Source of the DNA: Agriotes lineatus
Lineage: Eukaryota > Arthropoda > Insecta > Coleoptera > Elateridae
Direction of reading: 5' to 3'
Length of the DNA stretch: 64,000 nucleotides
Assembly (NCBI GenBank): GCA_940337035.1
Contig: OW679197.1
Coordinates: 54,085,903-54,149,902 of the forward strand
Shown here: in pieces, positions 1 through 12,458 of the stretch
Numbering within the stretch: position 1 is the stretch's first letter
Layout of the letters: each line of letters opens with the position of its first letter
Position numbers and translations under genes: made by a program
The notes under the pieces: model-generated
The model's database searches: none
The model's input: only the letters and a program-made list of their open reading frames with translations
Told to the model about the DNA's origin: nothing

Positions 1-693
1 GATGCACCTAGTTTCACAACGATTGCAAGACTCGCGTTTTGAAAGTAAGCGCAGCGAGCGAGAAAATTAAATTGTGGATGTGACAGGAAAACGTGCTGGT
101 AATTAGCGAAATGTGGTTATCGAGCGCCGGTAACTGAAATTACAAGGTGCAGTGACTCATTGAGCTATTTGACATTACCGCTACTGACTCATTATATGTG
201 CATCAGTCACCATGGAGCTGACATTCTTTTCGAACGGCATTAACTGACGTGTTTTCCCCGGCGTAGTTTCTTAAATTTGAGTAATTGCACTACTTTTCAG
301 CGAATGTCATTGTTTTGCAGGGTTTGAGATTGCTGTGATAATTGGATGGCCAGAACCATTTGTTCTGCAACTCATTGTTTATTGTGTTGGGTGTTTATGG
401 CTTTGCTGTCTGATGGCACCTGCCATGTGCAAGCTATAAACGAATAATAATGGGCAATGAAGCCAGCATGATGGATGAGTCTAAATTTGAAGCAACAGAT
501 TTATTGCACCACTTCAGTGCATATTGCTAAGACTTCAACAAACTCATTCCGAATCAAAAACTTAATCAATGATTTTAAACAAGACGCGAATTATATTTAA
601 AAAAGGAGGAAGAAGAAATTGCACCACATATTCTGTATCGATTGTACTAATTAAGACCAATCCATAACTATTAAATCTTTTGGAAAATGGAAA
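1..693. other. Unassigned non-coding stretch
   Basis: No open frame of useful length, RNA gene or repeat with a partner in this window is visible. The first ~120 bases are slightly richer in CG dinucleotides than the surroundings. From about 600 the sequence becomes purine-rich and runs into the LINE remnant that follows. Confidence 0.5.
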
Positions 694-1745
694 ATGAGGA
701 ACGGATCTCTACAAGAAGGTAAAAGCAATTGGATTGGGCTGCTAGTAAAAAACCACTGCAAAAAAAAACTGATTAAGAAGCACCGGATTGACCGGATGAC
801 AAATAAAGATGACAAATTTGGAATCATCAAAGTTATCGAAGACTTCAATACAAATAGTACAACTAAGGTAATTACGCCTAAAGAGCTCACAGAACCAATA
901 AAAATAGATAAAGGAATAAGACAAGGGGACTTTCTCAGCCCCATCCTGTTTAATCTAATAATGGACAAGCTTATTGATGCAGTAAGACACAAAGAATGAT
1001 ACAAAATAGGCAATAAGAACATAAACATAATCTGCTATGCAGACGATGCGGTTCTAATAGCCAAAAGTTAAGACAACCTGCAGAGACTTCTACACCAATT
1101 TAACGTCACCAGTAAACATTATAACATAGAGATCTCTACGCAGAAAACTAAGTTAATGGTCATAAGTAAAGAGCCAGTCAGATGTAAATTAGAGATAGAT
1201 GGAAAAATCATAGAGCAGGTTATGAAGTTGAACTACCTAGGTGTAGAAATAACAAGCAACAGAAATCTAATAGCTGAAGTACCAAAACAAAAGACAAAAG
1301 CATTACAAACAGTAGGCCGGCTACATGATACAGTATGGAATAATAAATATATGAACCTAGACAGCAAGATGAAAATCTACAGAGCCATAGTAAGACCCAT
1401 ACTTACCTATGCGACTGAGACTCGAGCGGAAACCAAAAAGACAAAGCAAAAACAAAGAAGCGCGGAAATGAAAATCCTAAGAAGAGCGGTAGGAGTTACA
1501 CTGAGGGATAGAAATAGAAGTGAAGAGATAAGACAAAACTGCGGTATGCAAGATGTAGTGAAATGGATAAAAACCAGGAAGAAAGAATAGGACAACCATG
1601 TAGAAAGGATGCAAGATAACCGGCTTGAAAAAATCTGCAAGAACTGTAAACCCCCTGGAAGCAGACTGCCTGGACGACCTCCCAACCGGTGGGCAGAGAG
1701 CTGGATATCATCATCAGTAGAATAAAAAGGCCAAGCCAACCAGAA
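694..1745 (+). pseudogene. RTE-like LINE remnant: reverse transcriptase C-terminal half
   Basis: Two collinear open pieces carry reverse-transcriptase landmarks. The first (694-999) has the motif GIRQGDFLSPILFN. The second part begins with ICYADDAVLIA around 1030, where YADD is the catalytic motif, and continues to 1590 with EIDGKIIEQVMKLNYLGVEI and RAIVRPILTYATET, typical of the thumb and C-terminal region of RTE-like non-LTR retrotransposons. A TAG interrupts the frame soon after YADD and another stop lies at 1588. Beyond it a homologous tail (HVERMQDNRLEKI, then GRPPNRWAESW) continues to about 1720. There is no endonuclease, so this is a 5'-truncated dead copy. The closest relatives in this window are at 57060-57440 and 59330-60050 on the other strand. 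Confidence 0.75.
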
Positions 1746-2329
1746 GAAATCCTAGGCAAAAGAGGAAGAAGAAGAAGAAAACAGTTTTACCAAAACAGGC
1801 ACTCAGAATGTTATAAACCTACACGGAAGGAGAGTTAATTAGAGAAACGAAAAATCAGCAGTTAGATTGCATAGAAATAGCAGAAACAACAAAGAAAGGA
1901 CGAAGACTATAACAGAGAGAGGAAGGGTATTAGCTGTTTTGATTAGAGTCAAAACCACAGAGAGAGAGGAGGCTAAAAATCTGTCCACATAAATTATATC
2001 CTATAATAAACGAGAGACATAAATAAAAGAAGAAGTAATAATAGATAAAATAACAGATACGTGGACAATAACAACGCACAAGTAAAGGAGCACATAAATT
2101 CTTTAAAGTCTTATAAAATGAGTTAGACAAACAGGATAACATTATGATAATTAAACAAGAGAGTAAAAAATAAAAATAATTGGATAGAAAAATACATTAA
2201 AAAACAAGGCGAAGAACAGCAAAACACTGACGGAACAAAAAAATCACACACAAAATCGCTCACTAATTTACTATGGAAGAACACAGTAGAAGCGAAAGAT
2301 CACTCATTGACTATTTCCATTAGTTGCTG

Positions 2330-2900
2330 GCAACTGGAGAAAAGTAAAGGATCGGTGACCACTACTTGCTACAAATAAGACACAAGGGAAACTTTAAAAC
2401 AAAATATAGTGAACGCAGCAAACGACAGTTGAAAGCCAATAGGTAGGAAATTCAAACATAAAAAGAATAGCATCGTCGACAACAGAAATAAACGAAGCAT
2501 AAGAGAAAAAAGAGAAAGGATGGAGGAAGTATCTCCAATCGAAGTCAACGAAAAAATATGAAAACCACAAAAGGAACATACTCGAGATAATAGTAAAAGG
2601 GGAAAAAGGAGGAAAAAGAAAATGAGGCAGATCACACAAAGTCAAAAACGAATTTACGGTACAGTGAAACAGGTGCGGAGGAATAACAAAATGACATTAA
2701 AGAATATTAAAAATAAAACAATATTTTCTACCAACCAAAGAAGAAGATAAAGATATTATGGAGAGGTGGAAACAATATTTCCAGGAGAGGAGGAAACAGA
2801 AATGATTGAAAATGAAGCAAACCACTACCGAGTACGGGAAAATTAAGTAAAAACGCAAAACATATAGAGGAATTAAAAACCACAGGAGAAAAACCTGTCA
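2330..2900 (+). pseudogene. Badly decayed LINE remnant (linker before the RT)
   Basis: This A-rich stretch reads with several stops as a lysine/arginine-rich peptide. It ends in a piece resembling the RWKxYF segment that precedes the reverse transcriptase in RTE-like elements (IMERWKQYFQ near 2760). No catalytic motif survives. The assignment rests on composition, position next to other LINE pieces and that single motif, so it is weak. Confidence 0.35.
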
Positions 2901-3732
2901 CAGCATTAAAGACATTGGCGTAACTATGATTTTTGGCTGGAGAGAGCCGTACCCCCCAGCTAACCATGGTCAATACCTATACCTGTAAGATGAAACTGCT
3001 GTTAGAATATTAAACCAAATTGGAGATAATAGATACTTTAATTTAACATGAATGGCCCCCGGAAAAATATCCGCCGCTAAAAATGCTCCAGAAAAACACC
3101 TCCAGAAAAAACTCAATTAGAAAACTAAAAAAAACAAAATATAAGCAACAAAATACAGTTTGTAAGACACGTGAAGCAATTATTATTATTGTTATTATTA
3201 AAATAAATTTTCTAATCACTGTATAACTGTTGTAAAGATGAAGATGATTACATTTTTATTTTAGTTTATAACGGGGGTTTCTCTTTTTCTTCTCGTCATT
3301 GTTGTTTAAAGTGGCAACAATTAGCAAGCTACATTATTTTGTTCGTTTGACATATTTTTACAGTTGAACAATTATGTTATTTTCTTTAAAACAATAATGT
3401 TAAACAAAGACTTACATTTATTAATACATTGTCGTTTTGTAGCTTACATTTCATTTTCTTGGCATTTTTTCCGAGGAATTTTTTCCAGAGACGCTTTTCA
3501 TAAATGCTTAATTTAATTTGTAATATGTACACCATTTGACACATTACATGCCCGATGGCATTCTGCGGTGGGCCTGCCTCCCCCCCCCCCCCAACTCGCT
3601 AGTTACGTCTATGATTAAAGAGGTTGAAGTTGGGAAAGGCGAATGAAACGGGTAAAGAACATCTTCAATAAAGTGCTAATAACAGAAAAAGTACCAAATA
3701 ACTAGCAAGTAGGTGTAATTATTCTAATTGTT

Positions 3733-4202
3733 ACTTCCTTTTACGATAAAGGAAGTATTGGGTTCACCCCAAAAATTCTAAATTCAGATTTCAACAGATC
3801 TTCACGTTTTAGATCCCCTGAACCCAAAAAACATGTTTTTGTTCATTGGTCTGTCTTGTGTGTGTGTCTGCCTGTGAACAGAATATATCAAAAACGAAAA
3901 GAGGTATGGCGTTTTGAAACTTCATATATAAGTTTTGTGTACCATATAGATGCGACAGCAAGCTTTTGAAGAAAATCGCAAAACCGGAAGTATGGTGTTT
4001 ACTCTTGTGCTTTTTCAGTTTTTTTCGATTTTTTCAAAAACGGCTCTAACGATTTTTTTAAACTTCACATTTTTATTAAATTTTTAATGTGTATTGATGT
4101 GAGATAGGTGATTTTCCAGTTGAATACCTCTAAAACGGGTTTTTGGCTAATTATAAGATCACTGTCAAAGGAAGTTGTGTGCGTGTATCACACCAGATTT
4201 TT
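3733..4202 (+). repeat. Hairpin-ended interspersed repeat, copy 1
   Basis: One of five copies in the window of a ~0.3-0.63 kb non-coding repeat. It starts with a small hairpin (ACTTCC...GGAAGT), followed by a GGxTTCACCCC box, a CTGT/GTGT-rich stretch, and a segment reading GAAAAGAGGTATGGCG. It ends with AAAGGAAGTTGTGTG and a second hairpin before CAGATTTTT. No coding capacity. The family type is not recognised; the short inverted ACTTCC/GGAAGT at both ends would suit a non-autonomous DNA element. Confidence 0.8.
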
Positions 4203-4429
4203 AAGAAAGAGAACGGAATGGTATTTAGCAAGTGGAATCAATCTACTTAGTATATTAGTACATTGGGCAAGATATTTACAATAAAAGTACAGCGTGATAC
4301 GCAATGCAAATTTCGAGAAAATAGATACTGATAGCACGACAATCATAACCATTCAATCTCTCTATAGGTAGAAGCAGCAGAAGTTTTTTTTAGATCGAGA
4401 CAAGAAGAATCAACAGAATTCACAATAAA

Positions 4430-4990
4430 CGTAGGAGATTAAGACAAGGATCTATTCTCAGCCCATTGTTTTTCACACTTATTCTAGACGAAAAAATAAA
4501 ATGGAGCTAAGAAGATACAAATATCAGAACTATATATGGTGGTTTTAGGAGAAACGGAAGAAGCTTTACGATAGATTATTGAAACCTGCAATATGGCGCT
4601 AAAAGCGAAAAATATGACAATTATCATAGCAAAAACTAACACCATGGCAATTGAAGCAGAAAAACCCAAAAATATACAACTAGAAGGGAAACGGAAGAAG
4701 TAAAACAGTTTAAATACTTAGAAGTGTGCATAAGCAGCAACGGAAAAATGCACGATGAAATAAAGTAGTAGAGTGCAACAAGGAGGCTCTTCAATGCTCT
4801 AAAAACAAAATTCTTTGGAAGAAAATATATTTTTGACGACAAAAAAATAGTGACATCAGTACCCACATGTGGATGCGAATCCGGGGCTCAAAAGAAAAGA
4901 CAAAGAGTTAAGTTCATAAACACTAAAATGAAATTTCTACGTACATAGAGAGGATCGCGAACAAAGCATGGGAGAAGTTAAATGTGCATG
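4430..4990 (+). pseudogene. RTE-like LINE remnant: RT palm region
   Basis: The + strand reads LRQGSILSPLFFTLILDEKIKW around 4440-4500, which is RT motif B of RTE-like elements. After frameshifts it reads EVKQFKYLEVCISSNGKM near 4700, the counterpart of FKYLGVxIxSNG in the thumb region. Multiple stops and frameshifts show an old dead insertion. An oppositely oriented LINE 3' end follows immediately. Confidence 0.6.
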
Positions 4991-5054
4991 GAGTGGAGAC
5001 AATAGTCCAAAGAAGATAGCTGGGATGGTTGTGACATCTTTTCATCTTTTTATC

Positions 5055-5470
5055 ATCAGCCGTTGTTTGCCCACCCTTGGATATAAGCCTCCCCAATATT
5101 ATGCCAACTTTTTCTGTTATGCGCTGTTTGGTACCATCTGTTTCCCGTTATTTCCTTGATAGCGTCAAGTCATGGTCTGTGGGATGTGCCCACAATTCTC
5201 TTGGTTGCGCACGGTCGCCAAAACAGAATACTATAATCCTATTACTTTTTTTAACTTTCTCGCTAGGTGTCCAGCCCAGTTCCATTTAAGTCTTGCTATA
5301 CTATCAGTTAGTGCTGTTTAGTTTTTAATTCCAACTTTTTTTCCGTTTTTTAGGCAGATTCCCAGCATAAGCTTTCCATAGCTCGCTGTGTAGCTTTATT
5401 TTCTCTGCACTCTTTCTTGTTATTGTGGCGGTCTCCATTCCATATTACGTCAGTACAGGTAGAGCACTTG
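5055..5470 (-). pseudogene. RTE-like LINE remnant: C-terminus
   Basis: On the minus strand the order is a piece like DKVRNSEIRKRTKM, then SLKWNWAGHLAR, then DIKE..GNRWYQTA and finally GEAYIQGWANNG. This is the standard tail of RTE-like polyproteins (KWxWAGHxAR ... AYxQxWxxxG). The frame changes several times. It is oriented toward the LINE piece at 4430-4990, so the two are separate insertions. Confidence 0.55.
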
Positions 5471-5479
5471 AATCAAACA

Positions 5480-7800
5480 TTTTTCTTTTTAAATAATACA
5501 AAACGAAAGGACAGATAAAATGGCATTGGAAGCTCAAGTAACAGGAAGAAATAATAAGGAAAGCCAAGAAAAACTAGGATAGAAGAACTGAAGATGGCAA
5601 CAGTAGCAAAGGATATAAGCTAGAACGAAGTGAGCAGCAAGACCCAACGACTACTAACAGCCTTACACCGAAAGATGGCCTAGGACTAAGTAAGTTCAGG
5701 CACTTTTATACATAGATGTCCAAATACAGATTCTATCTGGAAAACGTTTCAATGTACAGTCGAAGATTGCAATCACGGAAAGGAACTTCCTCTGGTTTTC
5801 GTCTGGTAAGGTAAGGTAAAGTTCTCAAAAATTTGGAGGTCATTGTAATAGCTGAGGTTTTCTCACGTGCATTTCGCTCAGGCATGAAGAATGTTGAGGA
5901 TTTCGCTGAGAAGACATAGGGGAATACATTTTTACCTTGATTAATTCTTGCAACGATATTAATCTATTGGAACAAATCTATGATGTATTCAATTTAACAC
6001 ATGTCACATCGTAAGGTTATAGATATTTGGATTATTTGAAGATACACCCTATTGTTAGTAAATAATAGTGTTTCATGGTAATAGGAAATAACTCGATTGT
6101 ATTTAAACATCTGTATATGCTATAAAAATACTAATGTGGGCTTTTATGTACTAAGAAGTTTTCATTATTCATATTAGAGCAATGATTAAGATATTATCAT
6201 TTCTTTAATAGAAATGTTGGCGACGATTTGTGTACTGATAAACCTAAACACAATAAAAAAAAGGCCTGACCTACATTAACTCTAGTGTGCAATTCTGCCA
6301 TAGATGCTTACTACGATAGCTTTAACGAATTCCTGGAACGCAACTTTTTTTTGCGAAATTACTGCTGCATGTGGATATTCTGTTGTGACATCCTGAAGCA
6401 GCATTTCTCTACGTAATCAACTATTTAGGCTCGTTTGTTAATTCTATTAGCTATAATTTTAACAGGCTGCTGCCAATGGAAAGCCTTGAACGTTTTAAAC
6501 GTCACAAACGTGAGAAATGCCCCGGCAGCTAACAAACCTGGCATTGTGTACAAATATTGTGCCACATCTTTTTTCCCATCCAGCCATCACCATGATTGCA
6601 GAAATAAATTTTGCAAATTTATTCCAGGAACGGGACAAGATTTACGACTGCTGCAGGAAGTACAGCAAAAAATTTAGTTTCTTAAATTGTTTATACTTAG
6701 GTATATGGTTTTATTGACTTTCCTGTTTAACACAATTTTGCTTGTACTTCCACAAGAATCCCAAGTTTTTCACAAGAGAGACATTCGTTGCGGTCAAGGA
6801 GACTCTTTTCTAAACATTGAAATCGGCTTTTTGCAGTTTAATTAGGCCAGGTTTCGGTCGAAAGATCGTGCTGTACCGTTTAATTGCTGTTTTTATTGTT
6901 ACTTCCCGACTGTAACGAAAGGTTCAGGTTAGAACTCGAAAGCTTCTGTTATTTGGATCTCAAGAAAGGCAACATTCGATGGCGGAACGAATTATGCAAA
7001 CCTTTTATTGCGATTTTACAGCAGGATGCAGGTTGGCTTTCGATCTCGAGGCATTAAAATTTTGGTTAAACAGGAAATAATGAAAATTAGAGATTGGACA
7101 CTTGCACAGGATATACTGCTCGGTTAATTCTTTGAAATGGGAATGAGGTTAATACTTTTCTTCCTACAGTTTTTAGGTAAAACGTGCAGAATTGAAGTTT
7201 AATGCCAGGTGGCTATTACGAACTTTTCCCAGTCGTCAGCAAACATGTTTATCTTTTAGCCTCAATTTATGATTTTAGCACAACCATCAATTAACCAGAT
7301 TATGCTAATATTTCGTATTTTGATGTAAATCAAATACTTTAATTTTTTTATTTTTAGAGCATTTTGAGATGCACAAAGCACAAAATGTACACTTTCAAGC
7401 TTATGCTTTGCAGTCTATTCAAAAATGTACTTCATTGCTTAACGTTGAAAGTCCTATACCTGCTTTTATTGCTTAAGCCTAATTAGTATAATTTAAGGGT
7501 CATTCTCATAAAGACCATAATAATTGTAAGCAAGGTCACTGAGTTAATAGCTAAATTAATTTATAAGTGCAACCAATTGAAACTAGGGTTTCTCTACTTT
7601 AAATTTAATTATGCACTAAATCTTGCCAGCGTAAAAGTTATATTAATTTTAAATAATTTTTCCCTTTCCCCATTCGCTTAGGCCTCATGATGGTTATTTT
7701 CGGCTGTATAATCCATAATATGATAGTAATTAATAAAATATATAACGAATTTTCTAAAAAAACATTTTTTACAGTATTACTGCGATTACAACGTCAACAC
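5480..7800. other. Unassigned non-coding stretch
   Basis: AT-rich with no recognised gene or repeat partner. Around 6430-6717 two overlapping short open frames exist (one contains INFANLFQERDKIYDCC). They follow a splice-acceptor-like tract ending TTTTAACAG but match no family I recognise. Confidence 0.4.
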
Positions 7801-7804
7801 GTCA

Positions 7805-8530
7805 CAATTTCAAGATAAGGAAGGAATCGTACTGAACATGGTTGCCACTGTTGTCAGGAGGAGGTAGGCAAAATATTTTAAAGAAATTTCCCCAAAACTG
7901 GAAAATGCTGAGTATGAAGGTAGAATAGAATACAAACCATCAACACTAATTGCGTAACGAAACAATAAGAAGAAAATGCAGCTAATAAACAGCAAAACCA
8001 CGTGGATAGATAATATTAACAGTGAACTTTTAAACAAAAATAATATTAATACAAATGAAGAATGATGTAGAAAAACTATTAACAACAAACCAAGATGAAC
8101 TCAAAGCAAGAAGGTCTTGCTTAGATAAGATGTACACTCTGGAAAGTTACTGATGAAGGAATGGTAACAACAAATACTACACCTACATTTCATAGCTTTT
8201 GAAAAGGTATATAAAAAACACAATATTAAGAATCAGACAAGGATGCGGTTTGCCACTCATGCTCATCATACTGGAAGATAATAACGCACACTCCCAACAG
8301 GTCGAACCTGAAGGTTTGGACAAGAGTTGCAGGGTCTAGAATTCGAAGATACTAAGAGAAATTTTAGTAAAAAAGATTTCAAAATTAATACAGGGTAAAA
8401 TAAAACCTTAATGATTAACAGCAAGAACACTACCTTAGCCAAATAGAGAAAAGAGAATGTTAATAGAACATTGCAAGACGAACAGAAAGATTGCAAAATA
8501 CATTCAATAAACTTGACTTGACTTTGGTAT
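7805..8530 (+). pseudogene. Decayed LINE remnant
   Basis: The + strand begins with DKEGIVLNMVATVVRR and KYFKEISP, resembling the segment between endonuclease and reverse transcriptase in RTE-like LINEs (DxEGxxLxxxxxIxxRWxxYFxELL). The following 600 bases are A-rich with many stops. No RT active-site motif is visible. Identity as a LINE is an inference from the first 80 bases plus composition. Confidence 0.4.
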
Positions 8531-9394
8531 TCCAGACTCTAGAGAAATTACAAGAAAAACAAAGATGTTGTGGCAGTAATTATGGGCCTTCGGTAAAAAA
8601 CAGTTGAATGAGATCCAAACATTTAATATCAAATTGCAAAATGCTCCAAATTAAGAGTACCCCAAATCTCCAAGTTACATTGATCATTTCGTTTATCGTT
8701 CATTACTATTAACCTAAATTTTTGATTTTGGGACTTTTTGTCGCTACTCTACGTATATTGCAGTTGTAAAGAAGTTATCTAACAGGTGTAATGATTCAGG
8801 TGCATGGTCAAAAAATGAGACCTAAATAAGATATCAAGGGTCTCATCGATAAGTGTCTGCATAAAGTTTGACAGCGAGCGAAAGGGTTACAATAATTTTT
8901 TGCGAATAACTCCGCTCCTATCGGCTTGACTACAAAAATACTCAAACTTATACGAATGTAAACTTTGGAAAATTATCTAATAGGAAGGGATTTTACAGAT
9001 GTTTACTACGAGCAACCGTTTCTGCTTAGTATTACTTTGAAAGTTTTACTTACAGCAAATTATATTCGCCTAGTTCTATTATCTATATTCGAGTCTAAAA
9101 TATGAATCCATATAAGGGCATATTACAACTAAAATAAATCTGCAAAGGGCTTTACACGGAACTTCTCTCGCAAGTGGGAGTATTGAAATTAAGAATTTTG
9201 AAAATATCGAAGGAAAAACTTTTAACTTTTTTCGGGTGTTCGCCCTATATATGTTGGGTTCAAAATATGTCCCTTTTATTCAAGTGAAAAACCTGAGCTA
9301 TGTGAAAAATGTATTACTTTTATTTACGTAATAATTCTCGAGTAAGAGCAAAAATTGGTATCATTTTATTTTTTAAGGTTCTCACCCTATATAT

Positions 9395-9545
9395 TTGACC
9401 GAAATTTACTCGGTTTTGTGCCAGGTAGACATATAACCCACACGCAAGATATCGTCGTCCTCCAACAAATAGTTTTTGAGTTATACAGACAGGCGGAATT
9501 GAAAAAACCTGTTAGGCTTCTCGTTTCGAAGGGTATGCAAGTTAC
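9395..9545 (+). pseudogene. Short RT fragment (GFxPGR motif)
   Basis: An open frame reads LLGFVPGRHITHTQDIVVLQ and then QIVFELYRQAELKKPVRLLV. The spacing fits the LINE reverse-transcriptase block GFRxGRSTTDAIFxLRQxxEKYRExxKxxHLLFVD that precedes the first catalytic aspartate, although that aspartate block is lost. It could instead be part of an exon of an unrecognised protein. Confidence 0.35.
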
Positions 9546-10114
9546 AGAGATTATATTTTATGTTAACATTAATTTTTCGAATGTGACACAACGTCTGCTC
9601 TTTTTAATTACAGTAAAACAACAGCCTTTAAACTTCTGACAGAACTTGCAAGTTGTCGTTGAAGGTTGCAAACAACATGAAGCTTCTTACGGATCAATTT
9701 CTTCTAATGGGATATCTTTTCCTCGCCATGTATGGTGCCTCCAGTTAAAGAAATTAAATTACCACCTACAGCTAGTTCAGCTCAAGACTCTCAACAGCAG
9801 TTAGTATGGTTTTATTATTAAAATAAAAATAATCTATTGGAGCCGAAAAGAACATTTAGCTTCCTGCTCCAGATTGTTGTTTCAATATTTTCTTGCAATT
9901 GTTCGAAAAGTTGTGTACCAATGTATGGCTGTTAATAAACTAAGCCTCTCTGCTCATTAATTTTCGTTAATTGTAACGGACAATTTTGTCTGAATGCTAC
10001 ACCAGATGACGATTCATCAGAAAACACGGCAATAGAGACGAGGAAGTTGGTAACACAGATATGACTATAATATATAATATTCTTGAACAACGCATCTTTC
10101 AAAAATGAACCGGA

Positions 10115-10530
10115 ACGCTTTGTGGTTTTCTTATTGACCACAATGCGTTGTGTGCAATGGGAAACGGCCACACGGTGCGTCCTGGACGATTTAAAACGCT
10201 TAAAAACTGATACTGCTTTTGGTAATTAGCAGAATTGATAGAGATAACTACGAGTTAGATAATATTATATATATGTTAAATTATTTATTTATTAAATAAT
10301 TACAAGGGACAGGAAAACAAAATAAAAATGAATCAAACCGCTTTAAAAGACTACATAAATAATATAAGGAATCACTTGCATTACAAGTGTCATTGTAAAA
10401 GTGCAAATGTCGGTTCAAAACGATAAAAAGATGCTGTGCTATTTGTGAGCGTTCTAAATTGTCCAAAATGCGTCGTGGTCGTTTTTCTATTGCACACAAC
10501 GCGACGTGGTTAAGAAGCAGGACCACAAAG
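10115..10530. repeat. Diverged ~95-bp inverted duplication
   Basis: About 95 bases at 10115-10210 (starting CGCTTTGTGGTTTTCTTATT) recur in reverse complement at 10435-10530 (minus-strand start CGCTTTGTGGTCCTGCTTCT). Both share a GCGTTGTGTGCAAT core and a GGACxATTTAxAACGCT tail. They are separated by ~225 bases of unrelated AT-rich DNA. It may be the ends of a decayed inverted-repeat element; target duplications were not identified. Confidence 0.55.
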
Positions 10531-11359
10531 CGAAAAACTATCTGATTTCGGTGTCTGATCGTTTAACATCATCCACATCACATACATGAGGACTTCCTAA
10601 ATGGTCTAGATGAAACTAAAAGAAACATTCGTTGTCGATCGACACTAAAATTCTAGAGTTTTGGTTTCATTTTTACTATACACTGAAAAAACTTTTCGAT
10701 TTTTCCTGTTTGGGTATAATTTGAATGTTACCATTGATATGGTGAAGGCATATTGTTGAAAATTTAAAATATTTAATATTTAAACGTGTATCAAAGATGG
10801 CCATGCAGTTATTAAATATGGATTTAGTGACAAACTAGTTGCGCATAGTTGCGATACAAGAAACTATTTAACAAAACCTTTTCCTTTAGTTAAGACAGTC
10901 CTATAATTTCTTGTGTTTTTAATAGTAAATATACTAACAGTATTAACACAAATGCACCACTAAACGCTCTGAAGAAAGTTGATCTATACAAAATAATAGA
11001 TGTAGGGCTGTGTATAAATTCATGTATTCAATAGTTTGGCAGGGGTAACTATTATAATGCTTCGCTTACAATATTGGCATCTGTAAAAATAAATTTATCA
11101 CGTTATCACGCAGCTAAAGTTAATTTCTAAATTTAGTTTTTAGTTGTTTTTAAGGACATTTTGGGATACAGTAAATATGTCAATATCTAAACAATAAGTA
11201 TTTGACAATCTTGACATCCGACTTAGTGGATAATTCATAGAACACTTGGTGTTACAAAACGTAGTAGAAAACAGGTAGGTAATTACTTCTTAATTCTCTT
11301 GCTGCAATGTTAAGGTTTGTATAGGACAGTAACGCAGGATTATACATTTTACACTAAGT

Positions 11360-11880
11360 AGTTTGTGTCATAACCCTTCTGTTCTCAAGAAATACAATGT
11401 TGAATCTCCTGCATGCAGGAGAGCAATCAAAGTCAACGATATTGATATTTTCTTTGTAATCAAGATATTTTAAAAATTGATTTTGTATTCCGTTTAATAT
11501 ATTGATACACAAAGTTGAGTTTACTGAACACAAATACATAGTAGAGAACCAACACGGTTTGACCAAGTGATTTAGCGTAACTTTTTGATGCAGAATTTGT
11601 GTGAGCATTAAAAATCAGCTTCTCATCGAATATTGCTCCTAGATCGCTTATTTCTGATACCCTTTTTAGATTTGAGTTATTTAAAACATTACAGTTAAGC
11701 GTGAAAGTTATAGCAACACATTTATCTACATTTATGGCCCCGTTTCTGATCTGCTTAAAGATTTTTAGATCATTTGCGTATTAATATAAATGAACAATAA
11801 AGGCCCCAAATGTGACCCCTGCGGCACACCTGATACTGCACATTTCGTAGAAAAATAATTATGAACTATCCTCGTATATG
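11360..11880 (-). pseudogene. Jockey-like LINE remnant: RT and C-terminus
   Basis: On the minus strand, AVSGVPQGSHLGPLLFIYIN (around 11780-11850) is the jockey/CR1-type RT motif B. After frame breaks comes LNGIQNQFLKYLDYKENIN (around 11430-11500), resembling the RIQxxFLKYLxxK segment in the C-terminal region. The catalytic FADD segment is lost between them. It is a decayed internal piece. Confidence 0.6.
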
Positions 11881-12458
11881 GACATTATTTCATTATATGT
11901 ATTTTAATGTCGCAAATCTAAAATTAAATGGTAAAAATGAGTATGTACGTTTCTACAGCTTATAAATTCGGAGATCAGCGTAAAAGTACTAATTATACAA
12001 TTTGAATTAGATTGAGTGAAAACAATTTTATCTCGTAAGTTCAACGTTACGTAAGCTGTGTATACAGAGATACAGACACATCAACCTGTTCCAGGCTCTC
12101 TATCAAAACCAAACATTCTGTGATAAGATATACAGGATATGATTCATTGATTAACCACAATTAGAATCTAGGTAGAGGTCTTTAACTAGAACCAGCCAGC
12201 AACGTGGCCACGGAATCGATTGAAATGAATCATTTTCCAGGAATAATTAGACTTTCAATGACATGTGCCTTGCTTGCGCTTCCTCATTAATTACATATTC
12301 TTTTAGAAACTTCACACAAGCAACGGTTAAATCTGAGGAAAACCTCATATTAATCATCGGTTCTTAGTCACAGACCTTATTAAAAAGCCATTTAGGAACA
12401 ATACATCTAGCACTAGCTTGGAACTATCAGTGAAAGTCCATTTAAAACTCATACATAC

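Noticed and set aside
651..1028. Minus-strand 125-codon frame rich in Leu/Ser/Phe
   Set aside because: It is the antisense of the A-rich LINE reverse-transcriptase remnant.
3584..3594. Poly-C tract as a regulatory quadruplex
   Set aside because: A single C run, not four spaced runs; most likely a simple homopolymer.
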